DNA of 64,000 bases from contig NZ_BDCD01000018.1 of the NCBI RefSeq assembly GCF_001613325.1, forward strand, positions 186,001-250,000. Reading direction: 5' to 3'. Under the pieces are notes generated by a model. That model was not told the DNA's origin and ran no database searches. It saw nothing but the letters and a program-made list of their open reading frames with translations. Shown piece by piece: positions 53,520 to 59,770 of this stretch. Position numbers and translations under genes: made by a program. Origin of the DNA: Nocardia yamanashiensis NBRC 100130 (GTDB lineage Bacteria > Actinomycetota > Actinomycetes > Mycobacteriales > Mycobacteriaceae). Within the stretch, counting starts at the first letter, position 1; each line of letters begins with the position of its first letter.

Positions 53520-54017
53520 TCACGCCTCCGATTCCAGTTCCGCCTTCACCGCGGCCAGGTTGGCGCGCATATTGCGCTCCCACTCCACCAGCCGGTTGGC
53601 GACGATGCGCGCCTCCTTCTCCGGCATGGCGGTGATGGCCATGTTCAGGCCCGAGACACCGGGACCCATCCGGCCCCACTGCCGGACGATCACCGCGGAG
53701 CTGGCCGGATCGATCTCGAAACCCCAAGTGGCGCTGACGCCTTCGGGACCGTGCACCGCCCACACCCAGCGCCGCTCCGGCTCCACCTCGATCACTTCGC
53801 ATTCGGTGCTCCAGGCGCCCAGCGCATCGTGCTTGCTGGTGCCGCGGAACCGCGCGCCCACCTCGACCCGGTCCGCGCCGCCGAGCCATTCCACCGTCGC
53901 CAGTTCCTCGGAGACGCGGGACGGCAGCGTGATGTCGGTGACCAGCGCCCACGCCTGGGCGGGGGTACAGGCGACACGTTCGGAGACCTCGACGGTCGGT
54001 TGGTCGCGATAGCGCAC
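53520..54017 (-). CDS. SRPBCC (START/polyketide-cyclase-like) protein
   Basis: A 165-residue cytoplasmic protein from the GTG 54017, which has GAAAGG 7 bases upstream. VEVSERVACTPAQAWALVTD ITLPSRVSEELATVEWLGGA is the standard opening strand and helix of the SRPBCC fold, followed by GARFRGTSKHDALGAWSTEC EVIEVEPERRWVWAV. Such proteins bind hydrophobic ligands in a deep cavity; ligand unknown. It is first in an operon with the TetR gene and divergent from an LLM oxidoreductase. Confidence 0.86.
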   Translation of the reverse strand: MRYRDQPTVEVSERVACTPAQAWALVTDITLPSRVSEELATVEWLGGADRVEVGARFRGTSKHDALGAWSTECEVIEVEPERRWVWAVHGPEGVSATWGFEIDPASSAVIVRQWGRMGPGVSGLNMAITAMPEKEARIVANRLVEWERNMRANLAAVKAELESEA

Positions 54018-54051
54018 GGTGAAACCTTTCGGGGGTTCCCAGCAACAGTTT

Positions 54052-54069
54052 CTATGATCTATAACATAG
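54052..54069. promoter_or_regulatory. Palindrome between SRPBCC-TetR operon and LLM gene
   Basis: CTATGATCTATAACATAG has perfect 5-base arms (CTATG/CATAG). It lies in the 55-base gap between divergent genes, in an AT-rich patch unlike its surroundings. Location fits an operator for the adjacent TetR controlling both directions. Confidence 0.5.
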
Positions 54070-54072
54070 TCC

Positions 54073-55125
54073 ATGGTCGCAATGCAGCCCACACGAAAAC
54101 CGCTTCAGGTCGGCGTCGCCATCGAACCCCGCCTGCCCGGCGCGGCGGACTTCGCGATGGAAGCCGAGAAGCTCGGCGTCACCTCGCTCTGGGTCCCGGA
54201 AGTGTGGGGCTACGACGCCCTCACCGGCCTCGCCTATCTCGCCGCCAAGACCACCTCGATCGGGTTGGGCACCTTCGTGGTTCAGCTCGGCTCCCGCTCC
54301 CCCGCCCTGCTCGCCACCTCGGCGCTCAGCCTGCAGGAACTCTCGGGCGGGCGCTTCCGGCTGGGCATCGGCGTCTCCGGGCCGCGCGTCATGGAGGGCT
54401 GGCACGGGGTCCGGTTCCGGAAGCCGGTGAGCACCACCCGGGAAACCATCGACATCGTGCGGATGATCAGCCGCGGCGAACCCCTCGCCTACGAGGGCGA
54501 GGTCTACACCCTCCCCCTCCCCGACAGCGCCGGCCGCGCCCTACGCCCCATGGTCGCCCCCCGCGACATACCCATCTACGTGGCCTCGATGGGCCCCACC
54601 AACCTCCGCCTCACCGGCGCGGCCGCCGACGGCTGGCTGGGCAATGCCTTCATCCCGGAGACCGCCGAGGTGTTCCTGGATCCGCTGCGCGAAGGCGCCG
54701 AATCGGCCGGGCGCGACCTCGCCGACCTCGAACTGGTCGCACCGGTCGCCGTCGAGTTCGCCGACGGCGAAGCCGATGCCGCGCAACGGATTCGCCGCCA
54801 TGCCGAGGGCTACGCCTTCACCATCGGCGCGATGGGCGCGGCCGGCCGCAATTTTTACAACGAGGCCTTCACCCGCCTCGGGTTCGGCGCCGCGGTCGAG
54901 CGGGTGGCCGAGCTCTGGGCCTCCGGCGACCGCGAGGCGGCCCGGCGGGCGGTGCCGCTGGAACTGGGCAGCCACACCAACCTGGTCGGCACGCCGGAGG
55001 CCATCGCGGATCGGATCGCGCGCTATCGCGCCGCCGGCGTCTCCACCTTGCTGGCGAAGATGGAGACGCCGTTCGAGGAACAGCTGGTCACCCTGCGCCG
55101 CCTGCTCGAGCTGACCCGCGCCTGA
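54073..55125 (+). CDS. Luciferase-like (LLM) F420-dependent oxidoreductase
   Basis: A 350-residue TIM-barrel enzyme. VAIEPRLPGAADFAMEAEKL GVTSLWVPEVWGYDALTGLA YLAAKTTSIGLGTFVVQLGS, LSGGRFRLGIGVSGPRVMEG WHGVRF, and IPIYVASMGPTNLRLTGAAA DGWLG are LLM F420-class blocks. It is divergent from the SRPBCC-TetR operon, whose TetR may control it. ATG 54073 and 54082 are both possible; no strong ribosome site is seen, and the transcript may be leaderless because the putative operator ends 3 bases before. Substrate unknown. Confidence 0.86.
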   Translation: MVAMQPTRKPLQVGVAIEPRLPGAADFAMEAEKLGVTSLWVPEVWGYDALTGLAYLAAKTTSIGLGTFVVQLGSRSPALLATSALSLQELSGGRFRLGIGVSGPRVMEGWHGVRFRKPVSTTRETIDIVRMISRGEPLAYEGEVYTLPLPDSAGRALRPMVAPRDIPIYVASMGPTNLRLTGAAADGWLGNAFIPETAEVFLDPLREGAESAGRDLADLELVAPVAVEFADGEADAAQRIRRHAEGYAFTIGAMGAAGRNFYNEAFTRLGFGAAVERVAELWASGDREAARRAVPLELGSHTNLVGTPEAIADRIARYRAAGVSTLLAKMETPFEEQLVTLRRLLELTRA

Positions 55126-55139
55126 TGCGGATCGAATCG

Positions 55140-55586
55140 CTACTGCTCGCCGAAGCGCTCGGCGGCGTAGCCGGCATCGAACTGCTCGGCGAACTCGCCG
55201 GTGGGCGGGATCTCGGAGATGACATCGATCAGCAAGCCGCTGGGGTCCGAGACGATGAAGTGCCGCTGACCGAATTCCTCTGAGCGGATATCCAGTTCGG
55301 GCTTCAGGCCGCCCTGGACGACCATGCGCTCCCATTCCGCGTCCACATCGTCGACCTCGAAGTTGAGAATCAGGCCGTCGGTCGGCCGCCGGTAAGCCTC
55401 GGGAACGGTCGCGTGCGTGTAGTCGAGCAATGCCAGTTCGTAGGGGTGGTCGTCGGCGGTGCGGCGCAGGCTGATGTACCAGTCCGCCTCGAAGGTGATC
55501 TCGAACCCGAACCAGGTGGTGTAGAAGTCGCGCGCTTCGGCGAGCTTGCCGGTGCCGATTACGGGGTAGAAGCTGCTGAGTTTCAC
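55140..55586 (-). CDS. VOC-superfamily (glyoxalase-like) protein
   Basis: A 148-residue single VOC unit pair. KLSSFYPVIGTGKLAEARDF YTTWFGFEITFEADWYISL begins the fold, and LILNFEVDDVDAEWERMV and FGQRHFIVSDPSGLLIDVIS EIPP end it, typical of bleomycin-resistance/dioxygenase-like proteins. The GTG 55586 has AAGGGCG 6 bases upstream, better than the ATG at 55619. It is divergent from a TetR gene, with two identical repeat elements between, so it is probably the repressor's target. Function unknown. Confidence 0.84.
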   Translation of the reverse strand: MKLSSFYPVIGTGKLAEARDFYTTWFGFEITFEADWYISLRRTADDHPYELALLDYTHATVPEAYRRPTDGLILNFEVDDVDAEWERMVVQGGLKPELDIRSEEFGQRHFIVSDPSGLLIDVISEIPPTGEFAEQFDAGYAAERFGEQ

Positions 55587-55615
55587 GGTGTCGCCCTTCG
55601 AGCCGTTCCGGTTTG

Positions 55616-55667
55616 ACATACCATCGGTACGTCAACGACGTTAGTTCACATACCATCGGTACGTCAA
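55616..55667. promoter_or_regulatory. Two identical 20-base operator-like repeats between VOC and TetR genes
   Basis: acataccatcggtacgtcaa occurs exactly at 55616-55635 and 55648-55667, 32 bases (about three helical turns) apart. Each contains the inverted repeat TACC-ATC-GGTA. The element covers the gap between the divergent VOC and TetR genes, as expected for an autoregulatory operator pair. Confidence 0.7.
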
Positions 55668-55682
55668 TCGGAAGGTTTCGAC

Positions 55683-56276
55683 ATGGCGGGAACACTGCGC
55701 ACGCAGCAGCGCGAGCAGACCCGGCGCACCCTGCTGAGCGAAAGCAGGCGGCTCTTCGCCGCGAAAGGTTATGCGGCCGTCGGGCTAGCGGAGATAACAG
55801 CGGCCGCGGGCGTCACCAAAGGCGCTCTCTACCACAACTTTTCGAGCAAGATCGAACTCTTCCGGGCCGTTCTCGAAGAAGTGCAGAACGAAGTCGGCGA
55901 TCGCGTCGCAGCCGCGGCCGGGGCCGTCGAGCAGCCGTGGGACCAATTGGTCAGCGGCTGCGAGGCTTTCCTGACCGTCTGCACCGATCCGGAGATCCAG
56001 CGCATCATGCTGGTCGACGGTCCGTCGGTGCTGGGCTGGCACGACTGGCGGGCCCTGGACGAGGCCGCCTCCGCCCGCCATCTGAGCGAGGTGCTCACCG
56101 AACTCGTTGCGGCGGAGGTGATTCCGCCCCAGCCGATCGAACCCCTCACACACCTGCTGTCCGGTGCGATGAACGAGGCCGCCCTGTGGCTGGCCTCGGC
56201 CACCGCACCGGACGCGCTCGCCGACACGCTCACGGCGCTGCGGCGACTGCTCCGTTCGATCCGAACCCCCGATTGA
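55683..56276 (+). CDS. TetR-family repressor
   Basis: A 197-residue regulator. N-terminal RTLLSESRRLFAAKGYAAVG LAEITAAAGVTKGALYHNFS SKIELFRAVLEEV is a textbook TetR helix-turn-helix. The C-terminal part includes VDGPSVLGWHDWRALDEAAS ARHL, found in many actinobacterial AcrR-like proteins. GGAAGG lies 9 bases before the ATG. It is divergent from the VOC gene and lies 15 bases after the last operator repeat. Confidence 0.92.
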   Translation: MAGTLRTQQREQTRRTLLSESRRLFAAKGYAAVGLAEITAAAGVTKGALYHNFSSKIELFRAVLEEVQNEVGDRVAAAAGAVEQPWDQLVSGCEAFLTVCTDPEIQRIMLVDGPSVLGWHDWRALDEAASARHLSEVLTELVAAEVIPPQPIEPLTHLLSGAMNEAALWLASATAPDALADTLTALRRLLRSIRTPD

Positions 56277-56360
56277 GTGGTGGCGGGGCGATCTCCGCCG
56301 GGATTCGATTTCGCGGACGCATTGTCAGTGCTACATGACGTAACAGATACCATCGGGTTC

Positions 56361-56792
56361 GTGGCTAAGCTCAAGGTGTCCGTTGATGTTCCGATTCCGC
56401 CCGATCAGGCCTGGGCGCACGCTTCCGACCTGCCCGAACTCGACAAGTGGCTGACGCTGCACGAGGGGTGGCGGGGGCCGGTGCCCGAGGGGCTGACGCC
56501 CGGGACCCGGTTGGTGGGTGTCGCCACGGTCAAGGGGTTCCGGAATCGGGTCAGCTGGGTGGTCGAGACCGCTGAGCCGCCGAATCGGCTGGTGCTCAAG
56601 GGGTCCGGGATCGGTGGGACGAAGTTCGGGATCGAACTTCGGGTCGCGCCGAGCGGTAGCGGATCCAAGGTGACCGCTGATTTCAATCTCGGCGGTGCGC
56701 CGCTGTTCGGACCGATCGGGTCGGCGGTGGCGCGCGCGCTGAAGGGTGATGTCGAGCGTTCGCTGGATCGGTTCGTGCAGCTCTACGGGTGA
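56361..56792 (+). CDS. Rv0910/MT0933-family SRPBCC protein (annotated toxin family), no antitoxin seen
   Basis: A 143-residue protein from the GTG 56361. AKLKVSVDVPIPPDQAWAHA SDLPELDKWLTLHEGWRG, KGFRNRVSWVV, LKGSGIGGTKFGIELRV and GGAPLFGPIGSAVARALKGD VERSLDRFVQLY match M. tuberculosis Rv0910 (144 residues) over the full length. Rv0910 is listed as the toxin of a type II pair with Rv0909. Here only 84 bases separate it from the TetR gene upstream, with no small antitoxin frame, so it may be a solitary ligand-binding protein. No membrane or signal segment is present. Confidence 0.85.
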   Translation: MAKLKVSVDVPIPPDQAWAHASDLPELDKWLTLHEGWRGPVPEGLTPGTRLVGVATVKGFRNRVSWVVETAEPPNRLVLKGSGIGGTKFGIELRVAPSGSGSKVTADFNLGGAPLFGPIGSAVARALKGDVERSLDRFVQLYG

Positions 56793-56888
56793 GTTGCGGC
56801 CTGGCCTGCGCACGGGGCGGGGCGCTCTAGAATCTGGGCATACGCACAGGATGTCCGGATGGCCGGGCAGCGAACAGGTTTGGGAGGC

Positions 56889-57539
56889 ATGGGCGGTCCC
56901 GCGCGCGAGCAACCCCGTCAGGAGCGCAGCCGGCTGCGGCGGGAGGCGCTGGTGCGCGCCGCGCTGGAGCTGATCGCCGAGGAGGGGCCGGGGGCGGTGA
57001 CGCATCGGCGGGTGGCGGCGCGGGCCGGGCTGCCGGGGGCGACCACCGGGTATTTCTTCGGGTCGGTGCAGGACCTGGTCGACGAGGCCCTGGCCTTGCA
57101 GGTACACGACCGGATCTCCGAGTTCGGGCCGATGCTCGAGCAGGCGCTGGCCGCCCGGCCCACCCTCGACGAGCTGCTGCGCCTGATCGCGACCACGGCG
57201 GCCCGATCGCGGACCGCGGTGATCGCGCAGTTCCAGCTGTACCTCGATGCCGGGCGGCGGCCCGAGCTCGAAGGGCCGGTGACGCAGGCGGTCGAGCAGT
57301 TCGAGGCCCTGGCCGCGCGGGTGCTGCGGGCTTGCGGCGCGGTCGATCCCGAGGAAGCGGCCGGGCAGATCGTGGCCATGATCGATGGTTTCCTGCTGCA
57401 CCGACTCGGGCGGCCGCGCAGTCGCGCCGTCGAGGCAGACTCGCTGCACCAGGCCTTGCGAGCGCTCACGCTGTCGCACGTCGCCGGGCCCGAACGAGAT
57501 GCGGCCGAGCGGGTACTGCAACAGCGCGTCGGGCCCTAA
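56889..57539 (+). CDS. TetR-family repressor
   Basis: A 216-residue regulator. RREALVRAALELIAEEGPGA VTHRRVAARAGLPGATTGYF FGSVQDLVDEALAL is the DNA-binding domain, of the type where a Phe replaces the usual Tyr-His pair. The C-terminal AQFQLYLDAGRRPELEGPVT and MIDGFLLHRLGRP mark the TetR_C_17-like group. ATG 56889 has GGGAGGC directly upstream, better than the ATG at 56859. A CGCACAG half-site lies at 56843-56849, and a full inverted repeat of it lies beyond the gene, before the SGNH esterase. Confidence 0.9.
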   Translation: MGGPAREQPRQERSRLRREALVRAALELIAEEGPGAVTHRRVAARAGLPGATTGYFFGSVQDLVDEALALQVHDRISEFGPMLEQALAARPTLDELLRLIATTAARSRTAVIAQFQLYLDAGRRPELEGPVTQAVEQFEALAARVLRACGAVDPEEAAGQIVAMIDGFLLHRLGRPRSRAVEADSLHQALRALTLSHVAGPERDAAERVLQQRVGP

Positions 57540-57581
57540 TCCACAGGTAGACCGTGAAGCGGCATCGATTCGGCCAGAAAC

Positions 57582-57624
57582 CTGTACATTCGCACAGATC
57601 TGTCTAACCTGTGCGGTAGTACAG
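57582..57624. promoter_or_regulatory. Large inverted repeat upstream of SGNH esterase
   Basis: CTGTAC, 3 bases, CGCACAG, 11 bases, CTGTGCG, 3 bases, GTACAG: all 13 arm bases pair perfectly over 43 bases. A second palindrome ACAGATCTGT (57594-57603) is nested. The half-site CGCACAG also occurs at 56843-56849, upstream of the preceding TetR gene. It ends 25 bases before the esterase start, so it is probably a regulator-binding site. Confidence 0.65.
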
Positions 57625-57649
57625 ATTCAGCCCATCGAGATGAGGACAC

Positions 57650-58513
57650 ATGCGATCGGCACTCACCGGGCTCGCCGTCGCCGCGGCGACCGTCGCGACC
57701 ACCTTCCTGACACCCGCCCACGCCGGCGCGGCCCCCGCTTACGCCGAATACGTCGCTCTGGGCGACTCGTTCGCCGCCGGGCCCTTCGTGCCGGTCCAGA
57801 ACAGCGCGGCCGTGACCTGCCTGCAATCGTTCGACAACGGGTATCCGGCCCGGCTGGCCGCCCTCCTCGGCGTGCGATCGTTCCGCAACGTCACCTGTTC
57901 GGGTGCGAAGGCCCAGGACTTCGACAAGTCGGGCAGTGGCTGGGGACGCAGCGGGGCAGCGCAATACGACGCACTGACCGCCGAGACAGATCTGGTGACC
58001 CTGACCATCGGCGCGAACGACGCCGGACTGTTCCAGGATCTGCTCGGCTGCCTGAACCCCCTGCCGGAGCAACACGCTTCGCCCTGCGTGGACCGGTTCA
58101 CCGCGGGCGGCGCCGACCAGCTGGCCGCCAAGGTGGACGCCTCCGCCGCCATCATCGGCAGCACCCTGGACGAGATCGCCCGGCGCGCCCCACGCGCCCG
58201 CATCGCGATCACCAGCTACGGCAAGTACCTGCCGCCCGGCGGCTGCCTGACCCCGACCACGCCGATCCAGCCCCGCGATGCCGACTACCTGCAGACCACC
58301 ATCGACCGCCTGGGCGACCGCATCGCCGAACAGGCCGCCGCACATGGCGGGACGTTCGTGGATCTGCGTACGGCGAGCCTCGGCCACGATGCCTGTGCCG
58401 CCGCCGCGGAGCGCTGGATCGAACCGCTGGCGCCGGCGTCGCCCGCCGCGCCCTTCCATCCCAATGCCCGGGGCGGACAGGCGTTCGCGGGTTTGATCGC
58501 GGCGGCCCTGTGA
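57650..58513 (+). CDS. Secreted SGNH/GDSL esterase-lipase
   Basis: A 287-residue exported hydrolase. Signal peptide MRSALTGLAVAAATVATTFL ...AGAAP, nucleophile block YVALGDSFA (Ser 40), oxyanion Asn in TIGANDAG, His in PFHPNARG. Paired Cys residues match its paralogue at 18181-19062, with which it shares the YAEYVALGDS start and overall layout. A large palindrome sits in its promoter region and a TetR gene immediately upstream. Likely an extracellular lipase; substrate unknown. Confidence 0.92.
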   Translation: MRSALTGLAVAAATVATTFLTPAHAGAAPAYAEYVALGDSFAAGPFVPVQNSAAVTCLQSFDNGYPARLAALLGVRSFRNVTCSGAKAQDFDKSGSGWGRSGAAQYDALTAETDLVTLTIGANDAGLFQDLLGCLNPLPEQHASPCVDRFTAGGADQLAAKVDASAAIIGSTLDEIARRAPRARIAITSYGKYLPPGGCLTPTTPIQPRDADYLQTTIDRLGDRIAEQAAAHGGTFVDLRTASLGHDACAAAAERWIEPLAPASPAAPFHPNARGGQAFAGLIAAAL

Positions 58514-58532
58514 TGCGGTGATCGATAGAAAG

Positions 58533-58570
58533 GCGAAAGGCCCGGAACCTGATGGTTCCGGGCCTTTCGC
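58533..58570. terminator. Bidirectional terminator between esterase and initiator tRNA copy 2
   Basis: A perfect 17-base-pair stem (GCGAAAGGCCCGGAACC and its complement) with a 4-base loop TGAT lies between the convergent esterase and tRNA genes. It is 5 bases from the tRNA 3' end. Strong stem; T content is limited to TTT inside the arm. Confidence 0.85.
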
Positions 58571-58575
58571 TGTAG

Positions 58576-58649
58576 TAGCGGGGACAGGATTTGAACCTGC
58601 GACCTCTGGGTTATGAGCCCAGCGAGCTACCGAGCTGCTCCACCCCGCG
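58576..58649 (-). tRNA. tRNA-fMet (CAT), initiator, copy 2
   Basis: The same 74 bases as the tRNA at 45331-45404, including the C1-U72 mismatch and the GGG/CCC anticodon-stem pairs of initiators. No CCA encoded. About 75 bases upstream are also similar to the first locus, with point changes, so a whole transcription unit was duplicated. Confidence 0.95.
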
Positions 58650-58661
58650 TCGGTGAACACA

Positions 58662-58691
58662 ACATTACACACGGGTCGGAGAAGGAACCAA
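58662..58691 (-). promoter_or_regulatory. Promoter of initiator tRNA copy 2
   Basis: On the minus strand TTGGTT (58691-58686) and TAATGT (58667-58662) have an 18-base spacer, and TAATGT ends 12 bases from the mature tRNA 5' end. Identical in hexamers and spacing to the first copy. Confidence 0.65.
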
Positions 58692-58823
58692 ATCGCCTGG
58701 TCAAGGGCGGGTTTCGCGGGTGTGACGAGACATTGGAACGCGATCATGGTCGATTCCGGAGGCGCCCGAAAAGGTGAATCAGAAGCGTTTCACGCGCGCG
58801 TCGACCAAAAATCGGCCGGAAAA

Positions 58824-58862
58824 CGTGACTGATGTCACATTTTCACAGTGAATCAGGTCACA
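58824..58862 (+). promoter_or_regulatory. Two CRP-like sites upstream of the rpf gene
   Basis: CGTGACTGATGTCACA (58824-58839) and AGTGAATCAGGTCACA (58847-58862) each match the CRP consensus TGTGAN6TCACA at 9 of 10 fixed positions. Their centres are 23 bases apart, about two helical turns. Mycobacterial CRP (Rv3676) is known to control rpfA, so a similar link here is reasonable. The sites lie about 290 bases before the gene. Confidence 0.65.
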
Positions 58863-59148
58863 TCACGGGCATATAACAGACCGTTCGGATTATGCAATTA
58901 CAGCATAGCCAACCTGCATCAACGCTGTTTTTATCATCATTCGCTTCATGCAATTCTGAAGTTATCAAGACGTGATCTGCCGAGATCCAGTCGTTATCGT
59001 CAGGAGCGGCCCGGATCAAACCTGTGATGGGCTCCGACTCGAACCGCTGCACGCCGGCAACCCTGTCCCGCGGTCGAGTACCCCGACTCCTGGGGACAGG
59101 GACCGGCAGCGAATGCCGAGGTCAGCGGGCACAGGGAGGGACATCGCT
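58863..59148 (+). other. Long non-coding leader of rpf
   Basis: This 286-base stretch has no convincing gene. The first ~110 bases are AT-rich (around 58875-58970) and probably hold the promoter. The rest is GC-rich with several short inverted repeats. In other actinobacteria rpf genes can carry a ydaO (c-di-AMP) riboswitch in a leader of this size; a few ydaO-like words (GTCAGC, GCCGA) occur near 59115-59125 but the conserved core was not recognised. AGGGAGG lies 8 bases before the rpf start. Confidence 0.4.
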
Positions 59149-59676
59149 ATGAAACAGAACCGGAAGTTCAACACCCGCGTCCTCGGCCTCGCCGCCGTCA
59201 CCGGCGCCCTTGTTGCCGTCCCGTTCGGCTTCTCCGCAACCGCTTCGGCGGCCCCGGCCCACGACTGGGACGGCGTCGCCCAGTGTGAGAGCGGCGGCAA
59301 CTGGGGCATCAACACCGGCAACGGCTACTACGGCGGCCTGCAGTTCTCGCAGAGCACCTGGGCCGCGAACGGTGGCGCCGGCTCGGCGCACAATGCCAGC
59401 AAGGAAGAGCAGATCCGCGTGGCCGAGAACGTGCTCGCCACCCAGGGCGTCGGCGCTTGGCCCGTCTGCGGCCAGTACCTGCGCGAGGGCGTCTCCGAGC
59501 CGGAGCCCGTCGCTCCCGCCCCGGCCCCCGCCGCCCCGGTCCAGACCGACCGCCAGGCCATGATCGAGCAGGCCAAGAACGTCGCCGGCGATCTCGCCGA
59601 CCAGTTCGGCGTCCAGGACCAGTACCAGTCGGTCCTGCAGCAGAACGCCGCTCTCATCGAGTCCTGGGGTCGCTAG
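59149..59676 (+). CDS. Resuscitation-promoting-factor-like cell-wall hydrolase
   Basis: A 175-residue secreted muralytic enzyme. The signal peptide ends at ATASAA (about residue 35). The Rpf domain follows at once: HDWDGVAQCESGGNWGINTG with the catalytic Glu 47, YYGGLQFSQSTWAANGG, EEQIRVAENVLATQGVGAWP VCG. Cys 46 pairs with the Cys near residue 107. A Pro/Ala segment and a helical tail (residues ~130-175) end it; there is no LysM or G5 domain, so it is of the short type. Rpf proteins cleave peptidoglycan and help dormant cells regrow. Two CRP-like sites and a long leader precede it. Confidence 0.93.
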   Translation: MKQNRKFNTRVLGLAAVTGALVAVPFGFSATASAAPAHDWDGVAQCESGGNWGINTGNGYYGGLQFSQSTWAANGGAGSAHNASKEEQIRVAENVLATQGVGAWPVCGQYLREGVSEPEPVAPAPAPAAPVQTDRQAMIEQAKNVAGDLADQFGVQDQYQSVLQQNAALIESWGR

Positions 59677-59715
59677 TAGTACCCCCGAAACTCCTTCCCC
59701 ATATCGGAAGTAGCG

Positions 59716-59751
59716 AAAGGCGCTGCCGTCAACGAGGACGGCAGCGCCTTT
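59716..59751. terminator. Bidirectional terminator between rpf and UPF0182 genes
   Basis: A perfect 15-base-pair stem (AAAGGCGCTGCCGTC and its complement) with a 6-base loop lies between the convergent genes; both ends read A run-stem-T run. Confidence 0.88.
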
Positions 59752-59770
59752 GGTTTCACTGGCGGCGGGT

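Noticed and set aside
59100..59148. ydaO riboswitch core
   Set aside because: A few short words agree with the family, but the conserved core and pseudoknot partners could not be aligned by eye, so it is left as a check rather than a feature.
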